Assembly: GCA_036821185.1 (NCBI GenBank)
Contig: DAISKD010000001.1
Location: 310,001-374,000 of the forward strand
Source of the DNA: CALJTV01 sp036821185
GTDB lineage: Bacteria; Chloroflexota; Dehalococcoidia; GIF9; UBA5629
Direction: 5' to 3'
Length of the DNA: 64,000 nt
Under the pieces are notes generated by a model. The model worked only from the letters and a program-made list of their open reading frames with translations. It did not search any database and was not told where the DNA came from. The position numbers were made by a program, and so were the translations under genes. Numbering within the stretch: position 1 is the stretch's first letter; every line of letters starts with the position of its first letter. Positions 8,278 to 16,681 of the stretch are shown in pieces.

Positions 8278-9212
8278 TGAGCGTAGCCATCATGCTACCA
8301 ATCCATAAGCCGGTGATGCTAGCTGAAGTAGTAGAAGCGTTGCAGGTCCAACCAGGGAAGCGCTACGTCGATTGTACCCTCGGTTCTGGTGGGCACGCCG
8401 AAGCGGTCTTACGGAGAATCCTGCCGGATGGACGGCTCCTTGGTATTGATGCGGACGCCGAAGCCATCGATATCGCCAAGGCCAGATTGGCAGACTTTAA
8501 GGACAATGTGATTTTCGTACATGGCAATTTCGCTAGCGTTCACAGTATCTGCAAGGCAAACAACTTCCTCCCGGTTCACGGCATACTGTTTGACCTAGGC
8601 ATCTCGTCGCTGCAACTGGATACAGTAGAGAGAGGCTTCAGCTTTCGCTACGATGCTCCTTTAGACATGCGATTCAACCGAGAAGACGCGCTAACTGCTG
8701 CTGACATCGTGAACACGTTTCCCGAAGAAAAGCTAGAGCACTTAATACGAAACTACGGGGAAGAGAGACATAGCCGCAAAATAGCTCACCAAATTGTCAG
8801 GAACCGCCCTATAACCACCACGCTTCACCTTGCACTCATAATCGAGCAAGCTATTGGCCAACGCTACAGCAGGATCCATCCGGCGACAAAAACCTTCCTG
8901 GCACTGCGCATTGCCGTCAACCGCGAATTGGAAAACTTGGCTGCTGCCTTAACACAAGCCATAGATTGTCTAGAGCCTGGGGGAAGACTGGTGGTAATTA
9001 GTTATCACTCACTCGAAGATCGAATCGTTAAACAATTCATAAGCGAAGAAAGCAAAGGGTGTATCTGTCCGCCTGAAACGCCCATATGCCAGTGCAACCA
9101 TGTAGCTAAACTAAGAAGTATATCCAGAAAAGTCATTACACCATCGGCTGTCGAGATTAAAGCCAACCCACGAAGTCGTAGCGCCAAGCTTAGAGTAGCG
9201 GAGCGCATTTGA
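8277..9212 (+). CDS. rsmH: 16S rRNA (cytosine1402-N4)-methyltransferase
   Basis: The 311-residue RsmH (MraW) methylates C1402 in the decoding centre of 16S rRNA using S-adenosylmethionine. Seen in the sequence: HKPVMLAEVVEAL at the start, the SAM-binding motif DCTLGSGGHAEA, DLGISSLQLD, RGFSFR with DAPLDMRF, and VVISYHSLEDRIVK near the end. Length is typical. The start overlaps the mraZ stop (TAATG), although an internal ATG at codon 5 is possible. In most bacteria ftsL, ftsI and the mur genes follow; here ftsA follows directly after 70 nt. Confidence 0.95.
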   Translation: MSVAIMLPIHKPVMLAEVVEALQVQPGKRYVDCTLGSGGHAEAVLRRILPDGRLLGIDADAEAIDIAKARLADFKDNVIFVHGNFASVHSICKANNFLPVHGILFDLGISSLQLDTVERGFSFRYDAPLDMRFNREDALTAADIVNTFPEEKLEHLIRNYGEERHSRKIAHQIVRNRPITTTLHLALIIEQAIGQRYSRIHPATKTFLALRIAVNRELENLAAALTQAIDCLEPGGRLVVISYHSLEDRIVKQFISEESKGCICPPETPICQCNHVAKLRSISRKVITPSAVEIKANPRSRSAKLRVAERI

Positions 9213-9282
9213 AAGCCCAAATAAGGAGGTGCCTTTTCCGTATACATGTAGCCCGAATGAAATTACAAAAGGGAGGCAAACA

Positions 9283-10497
9283 ATGAAAAAAGTTATCGCA
9301 GCCATCGACGTAGGAACAACAAAAATATGTACCATAGTCGGTACCCTGGACTCAGGAGGCAATATCCAAGTCCTTGGCGTTGGTCTTGTACCCTCACACG
9401 GTATGCATAAAGGGATGGTGGTCAACGTAGAAGAGGCTAAAGAATCAGTTGCTGAATCGGTCAGACGTGCCGAGCAGGCAAGTGGCTTGAAAGTGGAAAG
9501 CGCCTATGTCGGTGTTACTGGAAGGCACATAAGCTCCATGAACAGCCACGGAGTCGTTGCCATACCACGCAACGACCGCTTGGTACGATCTGAAGACCTG
9601 AAGAGGGTCCTGGCTGCAGCCCAGCAAATCAACTTGCCCGATGACCGCAAAATACTTCATGCTATCCCGCGTGGCTACATGCTGGATAACCAAGAGAGAA
9701 TCAAAAACCCCGTAGGCATGCATGGCTTCAGGCTGGACGTGGAAACACACATAATCACTGCAGCTGTCGCCTCAGTACAAAACCTAGTTAAGTGCATTCG
9801 CAGCGTCGGTGTTGAAATTCAGGACCTCATTCTGGAGCCGCTTGCCAGCGGCGAAGCAGTATTGACGCCTGAAGAGAGGGAAGTAGGCGTCATTCTCGCC
9901 GATATCGGTGGTGGTACCACCGACATAGCTGTGTTCAAAGACGGCAGTATATACCACACATCGGTAATCCCTGTGGCCGGCTATCAGGTCACTAGTGACC
10001 TGTCCATCGGACTGGGGCTTCCTTTTGAAATCGCTGAGGCAATGAAAAAGAAGTACGGCAACGTATATCCCGAGGTGCTTACCAAGAACCAGGAGACCAC
10101 TCTTACAGTGGAAGATGGACACAGTGTCTCCTACAGAGACCTGTGCAACATCATAAAAGTGCGCATGGAGGAACTGCTCCGACTTATTCTTCTTGAAATG
10201 CCTGATTCAAACTATGCTTCGCTGGCTCCTGCCGGTCTCGTGCTGACCGGAGGCTCGTCCAAACTTGCCGGGCTGGAAGCCCTGGCACGAACAACAATAC
10301 GCATACCCACCAGAATTGGCGAGCCCATGGGTGTATATGGTATCACGGATATCCTGCACGATCCGGCTCACGCCACGGGTGTAGGCCTATTGCTTTGGGG
10401 CACAAGGAACCAGGGCAAGCCAGCGTGGGAGGCAAAAAGACAAAGCGGCATCCTCGGCGGTTTTGTCAAAGCGCTGAAAAAATTTTTCGGTGTCTGA
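9283..10497 (+). CDS. ftsA: Cell division protein FtsA
   Basis: The ATG at 9283 has a GGGAGG site at the right distance and gives the canonical start MKKVIAAIDVGTTK; the frame is open further upstream but without support. The 404-residue protein is an actin-like ATPase that anchors FtsZ to the membrane. Visible features are the phosphate-1 motif (AAIDVGTTKICTIVG), the GGGTTDIAVF phosphate-2 motif, and LTGGSSKLAGL for adenosine binding. The C-terminal GGFVKALKKFFGV can form the amphipathic membrane-targeting helix. ftsZ follows 32 nt downstream. Confidence 0.95.
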   Translation: MKKVIAAIDVGTTKICTIVGTLDSGGNIQVLGVGLVPSHGMHKGMVVNVEEAKESVAESVRRAEQASGLKVESAYVGVTGRHISSMNSHGVVAIPRNDRLVRSEDLKRVLAAAQQINLPDDRKILHAIPRGYMLDNQERIKNPVGMHGFRLDVETHIITAAVASVQNLVKCIRSVGVEIQDLILEPLASGEAVLTPEEREVGVILADIGGGTTDIAVFKDGSIYHTSVIPVAGYQVTSDLSIGLGLPFEIAEAMKKKYGNVYPEVLTKNQETTLTVEDGHSVSYRDLCNIIKVRMEELLRLILLEMPDSNYASLAPAGLVLTGGSSKLAGLEALARTTIRIPTRIGEPMGVYGITDILHDPAHATGVGLLLWGTRNQGKPAWEAKRQSGILGGFVKALKKFFGV

Positions 10498-10529
10498 CAA
10501 AAAAGAAAAACGAAAAAGGAGGGTTAAGG

Positions 10530-11627
10530 ATGGCTAAGTCAACATTTTCAATGGCACCAGCAAGGATTAAGGTTATCGGCATCGGTGGTGGTGGCTCGAA
10601 TGCCGTCACTAGGATGGTAAGAGAAGGTATTAAGGGTGTTGAATTCATCACTATGAACACCGATGCCCAAGCACTTGCCCTGTCCGAAGCACCAATCCGT
10701 GTCCAGCTGGGAGAAAAACTCACCAGAGGACTAGGTGCCGGTGGGGACCACAATGTAGGAGCCGCAGCTGCAGAGGAGAGCCGTCAGACCGTTCAGGAGG
10801 TAGTCTCTGGGGCTGACATGATCTTCGTCACCGCTGGTATGGGCGGTGGCACTGGAACCGGCGGCATACCCATTGTGGCTGAAATAGCAAGGCAGAGCGG
10901 CGCCCTCACTATCGGTGTGGTCACCAAACCATTCAGCTTTGAGGGAACGAGACGCTCCAAGGTTGCTGAAGAGGGCATTTTGAACCTCTGTGAAAAAGTT
11001 GATACCCTGATAATAATCCCCAACGACCGCTTGCTGGAGCTGTGCGACGCTAAGACCACAGTCGACAACGCCTTCAGGTTGGCTGACGATGTTCTCAGGC
11101 TTGCTGTCCAAGCCATAGCCGAGGTTGTTACCGTGCCCGGTCTGATCAACCTGGACTTCGCCGACATCAGGTCTATAATGAAGAACGCGGGACCAGCATG
11201 GATGTCAGTTGGCCGGGCCAGTGGCCAGAACAGAGCAGTCGAAGCAGCTAGAGCAGCCCTCGCCAGTCCGCTTCTCGATGTATCCGTAAATGGTGCCAAA
11301 GGGGTGCTCTTCAATGTCACCGGCGGCAGCAACCTGACACTATTCGAGTGCAACGAGGCAGCCGAAGTTATAGCCCAAGCGGTAGACCCCGATGCCAACA
11401 TAATATTCGGTGTCGTCTTCAACCCGCAAATGGAGGACGAGATACAGATCACTATAGTAGCCACCGGATTCACCGCGCAATATGGGGCCGGCGTGCCTAC
11501 AGAGTCCGAACTACGCCGTCTACTGCGCGGTGTTGCCGAAGACAGTTTGGACGTTCCGTCTTTTCTTCGCCGTGCACCGCAGTACCCCGCTGCGCGCCCT
11601 GCACCTACCCCCAAAAAACCTCTGTAG
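10530..11627 (+). CDS. ftsZ: Cell division GTPase FtsZ
   Basis: The ATG at 10530 follows an AAAAAGGAGGG ribosome site and yields 365 residues. FtsZ is the tubulin-like GTPase that builds the division ring. It shows IGIGGGGSNAV, the tubulin signature GMGGGTGTGGIP, and NTDAQAL in the expected order. The C terminus carries DVPSFLRR, matching the conserved peptide that binds FtsA, followed by a short Pro-rich basic tail. It is the last gene of the operon and is followed by a strong terminator. Confidence 0.97.
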   Translation: MAKSTFSMAPARIKVIGIGGGGSNAVTRMVREGIKGVEFITMNTDAQALALSEAPIRVQLGEKLTRGLGAGGDHNVGAAAAEESRQTVQEVVSGADMIFVTAGMGGGTGTGGIPIVAEIARQSGALTIGVVTKPFSFEGTRRSKVAEEGILNLCEKVDTLIIIPNDRLLELCDAKTTVDNAFRLADDVLRLAVQAIAEVVTVPGLINLDFADIRSIMKNAGPAWMSVGRASGQNRAVEAARAALASPLLDVSVNGAKGVLFNVTGGSNLTLFECNEAAEVIAQAVDPDANIIFGVVFNPQMEDEIQITIVATGFTAQYGAGVPTESELRRLLRGVAEDSLDVPSFLRRAPQYPAARPAPTPKKPL

Positions 11628-11652
11628 CCCCCACACACCTCACCCTACCCAA

Positions 11653-11686
11653 ATAGAGCGGCACCCCACTGCCGCTCTATTTTTTA
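11653..11686 (+). terminator. Rho-independent terminator after ftsZ
   Basis: A perfect 11-bp stem pairs ATAGAGCGGCA (11653-11663) with TGCCGCTCTAT (11670-11680) around the loop CCCCAC, followed directly by a run of Ts to 11685. It lies 26 nt after the ftsZ stop and separates the division operon from the nrdR promoter. Confidence 0.92.
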
Positions 11687-11699
11687 ACACACAGATAAG

Positions 11700-11728
11700 T
11701 TGACAGCATCTATATATTGGGTTATAAT
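11700..11728 (+). promoter_or_regulatory. Promoter of nrdR-nrdJ
   Basis: TTGACA at 11700-11705 and TATAAT at 11723-11728 are both perfect, with an ideal 17-nt spacer. The AT-rich spacer and downstream region (CTATATATTGG, ATAATATATG) resemble half of an NrdR box, so feedback by NrdR is plausible but not established. Confidence 0.8.
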
Positions 11729-11758
11729 ATATGCATACCACAGTTTATTGGGGGTAGC

Positions 11759-12313
11759 ATGAGGTGTCCGTATTGTGGTGATCCCGAGAGCAAGGTGATC
11801 GATTCTAGGGATGTTGGTGAGGGGATAAGACGGCGGCGTCAGTGTCTTCGCTGTCAGTCGCGCTTTACCACCTATGAGCAACCGCAGCTACGCAATCTGT
11901 TTGTAATTAAGAAAGACGGTCGCCGGGAGGAGTTCAACCGCGATAAGATACTCATCGGGATACGTAAGGCGTGTGAGAAACGCCCGCTGCCCACCGGTAC
12001 AATTGACAAAATGGTCGATGACATTGAAACTGAGCTGTACCGACTCGGCAAGACAGAGGTCCCCAGCTCTTTAATCGGTGATATGGTAATGGAGAAGCTT
12101 CATAACCTCGACCACATAGCATATATTAGATTCGCCAGCGTCTATCGCGAGTTTGCTGATATAGCCACATTAAAGCAGGTGGTCGATACTTTGGTAGACT
12201 CCAGAGCCAAAAGACCACCGGCCGGCCAGCTGCCACTGCTGCCTGAGGACGAGTTAAAGCCATTGGGGCGGCGACAACAGAGGCGAAAGCAAGATGTCCA
12301 AGCACCAAAATAA
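11759..12313 (+). CDS. nrdR: Transcriptional repressor NrdR
   Basis: The ATG at 11759 follows GGGGGTAGC and gives the canonical start MRCPYCGDPESKVIDSR. The 184-residue protein has the N-terminal zinc ribbon (CPYC and CLRC pairs with RRRR between) and an ATP-cone domain (VIKKDGRREEFNRDKI). NrdR senses ATP/dATP and represses ribonucleotide reductase genes. The next gene, overlapping by 20 nt, is such a reductase, so the pair is probably one regulatory unit. The C-terminal tail of about 30 residues after the ATP-cone is basic and slightly long. Confidence 0.95.
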   Translation: MRCPYCGDPESKVIDSRDVGEGIRRRRQCLRCQSRFTTYEQPQLRNLFVIKKDGRREEFNRDKILIGIRKACEKRPLPTGTIDKMVDDIETELYRLGKTEVPSSLIGDMVMEKLHNLDHIAYIRFASVYREFADIATLKQVVDTLVDSRAKRPPAGQLPLLPEDELKPLGRRQQRRKQDVQAPK

Positions 12314-14834
12314 GATCAAGCAGCATATAACTAGCCAGAACAGCATAGCACGTGCTATTTTTGCCGCTGCTGAATCCATGGGTATTAAAGACAGAGAAAT
12401 GCTAGAAGAGCTCACTAACCAAGTCATACAAAGACTGGAGCCAAAACTCACCCTGCCCGGAATGGAGGACCTAGTGTTGAAACAGCAAAAACAAAAGCCA
12501 TCAAGCACTCAGATCAGGGATACAGTCAGACAAATACTTGCGGAAAAGGAGCAAGATACAGGACATCCGGCACAAAAGCGAACGACAACAGTGGCAGTAG
12601 ATAAAGCGGCGACAAAGGTAGAAACCGGATTACGTCTCTCACAAAACGCCCTCACCGTCCTAGAAAGAAGATACTTGAAAAGAGATAGCCAAGGGCAGGT
12701 CATCGAGACTCCCGAGGAAATGTTCTGCCGGGTTGCCAAGCACATTGCTTCTGTGGAGACATCTTACGACCCTAAGGCAGATGTTAGCTTCTGGGAAGAA
12801 AAATTCTATCAGCTTATGACCTCTCTGGAGTTCCTGCCCAACTCTCCTACTCTCATGAACTCAGGCAGAGAACTAGGACAGCTGTCCGCCTGCTTCGTTA
12901 TCCCTATAGAAGATTCCATGGAATCGATTTTCGATGCCGTTAAATATACAGCACTTATTCATAAGAGCGGCGGTGGAACCGGCTTCTCGTTCTCACGCCT
13001 GCGACCCAAGAACGACAGAGTTGGTTCTACTGGGGGCATTGCCAGCGGTCCTGTCTCTTTTATGCGTGCTTTCGACACCGCTACAGACGTTATTAAACAA
13101 GGGGGCATGCGCCGGGGGGCCAATATGGCTATACTCAGCGTTGACCATCCTGACATTCTGGATTTTATCTCCGCTAAAGAAGACCCCAAGGCGCTGACTA
13201 ACTTCAACCTTTCAGTAGCGGTAACGGACGATTTTATGCGCGCTGTGGAAAAAGACGAGGACTATAATCTGATAAACCCTCGAACCGGTGAGGTTGCCGG
13301 TCAACTTAACGCTACAGAAGTATTCCGCAAAATCACTGAGATGGCATGGCGAACAGGAGATCCAGGCGTAGTTTTCATCGATACGATAAACAGGTTTAAC
13401 CCAACCCCACATTTAGGGAAGATAGAAAGCACTAACCCCTGCGGGGAACAACCTTTGTTGCCTTTTGAATCTTGCAACTTGGGTTCGATAAACCTTTCCA
13501 AAATGATCAAAGGGGATGACAGCAATCCTGAAATAGATTTCACAAGGCTGGGCGAGGTTGTGAGATTGGCAGTGCGCTTTCTTGATAATGTTATCGACGC
13601 CAACAAATTCCCTCTGCCACAGATCGAGAGGATGACCAAACTGACCAGAAAAATCGGACTTGGCGTAATGGGCTTCGCTGATATGCTAATCAGACTGCGC
13701 ATCCCGTACAACTCAGAGAGAGCGCTGCAAATAGCCGAACAGGTAATGCGTTTCATAGCCGAAGAAGCACTCAAGGAATCTGTGAAATTAGGTGTAGAGC
13801 GCGGCGTGTTTCCCGCGTTCAAAGGAAGTATTTACGATACAGGCAATGGGATAAGGCCGAGAAACGCCTCGCGAACCACGATTGCACCGACCGGAACGCT
13901 CAGTATAATCGCCAACTGTTCCAGCGGCATCGAACCGCTGTTTGCCCTCTGCTATACTCGCCATATACTGGATGGGGCAGAACTTATCGAGGTTAATCCA
14001 TACTTTGAAGAGGTGGCCAAAAAAGAGGGCTTCTACTCTCAAGAACTAATGGAGGAGCTGGCCAAAGGCAAGAGGCTCAAAGACTTTGAAGCCGTCCCTG
14101 ATTGGGTAAAGGATGTCTTCGTCACAGCACACGATACCTCCCCGGAATGGCATGTCAGAATGCAGGCAGCCTTCCAAAAATATACTGATAGCGCTGTCTC
14201 CAAGACAGTAAACCTGCCTCACGAGGCGACAGTTGAAGACGTGGCAAATGTGTACAGGCTGGCATACAAACTTGGGCTGAAGGGGATAACAATTTACCGA
14301 GACCGTAGCCGTGAAAGCCAGGTGTTGACCGTCAGCAAGCCGAAGGAGCCTAGCACCACAGCCCCATTAAAACCTAGGCCTCGGCCTAAGGTCACCAAAG
14401 GAATCACAGAACGGGTCACCACTGGATGTGGTTACATTTATGTCACGGTCAACTTCGATGAAAAAGGCATCTGTGAAGTATTTTCCAGCCTTGGAAAAGC
14501 AGGTGGGTGTGCATCGGCGCAGCTCGAAGCTACCAGCAGGCTTATCTCACTAGCCCTACGGTCGGGTGTTGATACAGCTTCGGTTACCAAACATCTTCGC
14601 GGTATCCGCTGTCCCTCTGTAGCTTGGGAAGAGGGACATGCCATCCTTTCCTGCGCTGATGCTATTGCCAGCGTACTTGAAAAATACATAGAGGACTACC
14701 AACCCGACACAATCGACGATCGGGACGTAGCTAGTAAGAACTGGGCAGGACAATGCCCTGAGTGCGGTAATATTCTGATTTACCAAGAAGGGTGTCACAC
14801 CTGTCCCAGCTGCGGCTACACCAAGTGTGGCTAG
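12294..14834 (+). CDS. nrdJ: Adenosylcobalamin-dependent ribonucleotide reductase (class II)
   Basis: The 846-residue enzyme reduces ribonucleotides to deoxyribonucleotides using B12. Seen in order: a short N-terminal ATP-cone-like helix region (about 15-60), the LEFLPNSPTLMNSG block near residue 180, SACFVIPIEDS, the loop KSGGGTGFSFSRLRP, the active-site NPCGEQPLLPFESCNLGSINL, and a TSCPD domain (TTGCGYIYVTV, about 700-790). A C-terminal zinc ribbon (CPECG, CPSCG) ends in CG. This domain set is typical of long class II NrdJ. It overlaps nrdR, which is expected to repress it. It needs no oxygen and no separate small subunit. Confidence 0.93.
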   Translation: MSKHQNKIKQHITSQNSIARAIFAAAESMGIKDREMLEELTNQVIQRLEPKLTLPGMEDLVLKQQKQKPSSTQIRDTVRQILAEKEQDTGHPAQKRTTTVAVDKAATKVETGLRLSQNALTVLERRYLKRDSQGQVIETPEEMFCRVAKHIASVETSYDPKADVSFWEEKFYQLMTSLEFLPNSPTLMNSGRELGQLSACFVIPIEDSMESIFDAVKYTALIHKSGGGTGFSFSRLRPKNDRVGSTGGIASGPVSFMRAFDTATDVIKQGGMRRGANMAILSVDHPDILDFISAKEDPKALTNFNLSVAVTDDFMRAVEKDEDYNLINPRTGEVAGQLNATEVFRKITEMAWRTGDPGVVFIDTINRFNPTPHLGKIESTNPCGEQPLLPFESCNLGSINLSKMIKGDDSNPEIDFTRLGEVVRLAVRFLDNVIDANKFPLPQIERMTKLTRKIGLGVMGFADMLIRLRIPYNSERALQIAEQVMRFIAEEALKESVKLGVERGVFPAFKGSIYDTGNGIRPRNASRTTIAPTGTLSIIANCSSGIEPLFALCYTRHILDGAELIEVNPYFEEVAKKEGFYSQELMEELAKGKRLKDFEAVPDWVKDVFVTAHDTSPEWHVRMQAAFQKYTDSAVSKTVNLPHEATVEDVANVYRLAYKLGLKGITIYRDRSRESQVLTVSKPKEPSTTAPLKPRPRPKVTKGITERVTTGCGYIYVTVNFDEKGICEVFSSLGKAGGCASAQLEATSRLISLALRSGVDTASVTKHLRGIRCPSVAWEEGHAILSCADAIASVLEKYIEDYQPDTIDDRDVASKNWAGQCPECGNILIYQEGCHTCPSCGYTKCG

Positions 14835-14860
14835 CAGATACATGTAGTTGGAGGGGTGAT

Positions 14861-16309
14861 GTGGTAGAGTCCGAACTTGCTTATTCCCAAGCTTTCAAAC
14901 AAATCGCCAAGAGCGTCAATTCCTCGCTGCCTTTGGCAAAAATCCTGAATTCCGTTGCCAAAAGCATTACTAAGGCACTGAGAGCTACCGGATGCTCCAT
15001 GATACTCCTCAGTACTCAAAAGCGACACTTGGACATTGTGGCTGCCTACGGTCTCAGTGACATGTATCTCAAAAAGGGAGTACTGGACGCGGATAAGAGC
15101 CTGCACGAGGTCATGGAAGGAAAGACAATTACGATTTTCAATGCCAAGGAAGATAAGCGAACCCAATACCCGCAGGCTGCAGATATTGAAGGGATCAGTT
15201 CCATCCTTGCAACTCCTATTTTCCAGGGCGGCGAAGTAATCGGCCAGATCCGAGTATACACCCGCGAACCTAGGCGCTATTCACACACTGAGAAAGACTT
15301 CGTATCTACTGTAGCCAATTTCGTCTCCGTCGCACTCGAAAAAGCTGAGCTCCGCCAAATGCTAGAAGACAGGCACACCGAGAATGTGGGCAAAAGTCAA
15401 AAAATAGCTGCAACACCCAAATTACCCCCTTCGTCCCTTAGACCATCGACCTTTGGACATCCCAGCGAAGAGGAGTTTGTTAAGCTACTAGACTTTTACA
15501 GGATCGAATGGCTGTATGAGCCACGCTCTTTTCCGCTCAAATGGGAAGGGGATCGGGTAACGGAGATGTTTACTCCTGATTTCTACCTGCCGGAACTGGA
15601 CCTTTATATTGAGCTCACTACCCTGAAGCAAAGCCTCATTACGGAAAAAAACCGTAAAGTGCGGCGGCTTCGTGAGCTCTATCCAGACATAAATATCAAA
15701 CTATTGACCAAGAACGATTACCTGAAACTGCTGGCTAAATATGGTTACGGAAGCCTCGGTGCCACAAAAATCAGGGGGATAGACCACGTTTTGTTCAGCC
15801 ACACGCAGATCCAGCGCCGGGTAAGAGCACTGGCAAAACAAATTTCGAAAGACTATGCTGGTAAGAAGCTGGTACTAGTGGGCGTACTTAAGGGCGTTCT
15901 ATGCTTTATGTCCGATATCATGCAGTATATTTCGATACCGCTCGATATCGATTTCATGGCTGTTTCATACTATGGTAGCGATGGAGAGGCTACGGTAAAG
16001 ATAACCAAGGATCTCGACATAAGCATTGCTGGACTGGACGTCCTGATGGTGGAAGATATTGTAGACACCGGAATGACCCTAAACTATTTGCTAGGGCACT
16101 TGGCTTCACAAGCACCTGCCAGCTTGCGTGTCTGCACCCTGCTGGACAAACGCGTACGCCGACTGGTCAACGTACCGCTCCATTACATCGGCTTTGAAAT
16201 CCCCGATGAATTCGTTGTCGGCTACGGATTGGACTTCCACGGAGAATACAGAAATCTCCCCTTTATCGGCGTGCTCAGCCCGGAATTTATCGACGAGGTA
16301 CAAAAATAA
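14861..16309 (+). CDS. Fusion: GAF domain, nuclease-fold domain, hypoxanthine phosphoribosyltransferase
   Basis: The GTG at 14861 is chosen because GGAGGGG ends 4 nt before it; the frame also runs back into nrdJ without a ribosome site. Of 482 residues, about 1-165 form a GAF sensor domain (GCSMILLS, ILATPIFQGGEVIGQI). About 205-295 resemble a PD-(D/E)xK restriction-endonuclease fold: TPDFYLPELDLYIELT supplies Asp240 and Glu251, but the expected Lys is Thr253. About 305-482 are hypoxanthine/guanine phosphoribosyltransferase, with the PRPP loop VEDIVDTGMTL at 397-407. The last domain would salvage purine bases. It lies 26 nt after nrdJ, probably in the same transcript. The combination is unusual; the roles of the first two domains are inferred from fold pattern only. 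Confidence 0.8.
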   Translation: MVESELAYSQAFKQIAKSVNSSLPLAKILNSVAKSITKALRATGCSMILLSTQKRHLDIVAAYGLSDMYLKKGVLDADKSLHEVMEGKTITIFNAKEDKRTQYPQAADIEGISSILATPIFQGGEVIGQIRVYTREPRRYSHTEKDFVSTVANFVSVALEKAELRQMLEDRHTENVGKSQKIAATPKLPPSSLRPSTFGHPSEEEFVKLLDFYRIEWLYEPRSFPLKWEGDRVTEMFTPDFYLPELDLYIELTTLKQSLITEKNRKVRRLRELYPDINIKLLTKNDYLKLLAKYGYGSLGATKIRGIDHVLFSHTQIQRRVRALAKQISKDYAGKKLVLVGVLKGVLCFMSDIMQYISIPLDIDFMAVSYYGSDGEATVKITKDLDISIAGLDVLMVEDIVDTGMTLNYLLGHLASQAPASLRVCTLLDKRVRRLVNVPLHYIGFEIPDEFVVGYGLDFHGEYRNLPFIGVLSPEFIDEVQK

Positions 16310-16311
16310 TC

Positions 16312-16417
16312 TGCCCCAAGTAACCTCACTCTTCCCGGCTCCTCGCCCTTAACGCTTTTCGGCCTTCGCCTACCTTGCGTCAGCGCCTCACCGCTCCGAG
16401 CTCAATTACTTGGGGCA
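16312..16417. repeat. 106-bp element with 12-bp perfect terminal inverted repeats
   Basis: TGCCCCAAGTAA (16312-16323) is repeated inverted as TTACTTGGGGCA (16406-16417). The 82-nt interior is pyrimidine-rich on the plus strand and has no ORF. On the plus strand the right arm is followed by ATTTTACTTT, on the minus strand by GATTATTTTT, so a weak bidirectional terminator is possible. No target-site duplication is evident. It may be a small palindromic repeat element (MITE-like) or a structured RNA. It starts two bases after the stop codon of the preceding fusion gene. Confidence 0.55.
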
Positions 16418-16681
16418 ATTTTACTTTACCACAGTCACCTCACTTTGTCAAGAGCCATTCGGCCCAGCAAAATAGACCTTTAAGTTACGCGAACCTTCTG
16501 CGCGGATGCTAAGCTTTGATGAAGGTGCCGATTAACAAACCATCCGACCAAAAAATGGCGCCGTTCCAAAACTATAATAACCCGCACTGGACTGATATGT
16601 CATACGCTGCTATAATTAAAAACATTGGTAACCCCCTTCTGGTATGTGAGTTACATCTTTTAACAACAGGAGGATCTTAAT
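16418..16681 (+). promoter_or_regulatory. Intergenic region with promoter of the citrate synthase gene
   Basis: With the element above this makes a 372-bp gap without a gene. TATAAT at 16611-16616 and TGGACT at 16588-16593 are spaced 17 nt and form the best promoter here. AGGAGG about 6 nt before the ATG at 16682 is the ribosome site. I see nothing else, and no riboswitch I recognise. Confidence 0.45.

Noticed and set aside
10793..11638. 281-codon minus-strand frame across ftsZ
   Set aside because: It is antisense to a clearly coding ftsZ, has low-complexity Ser/Thr/Ala composition and no ribosome site or domain.
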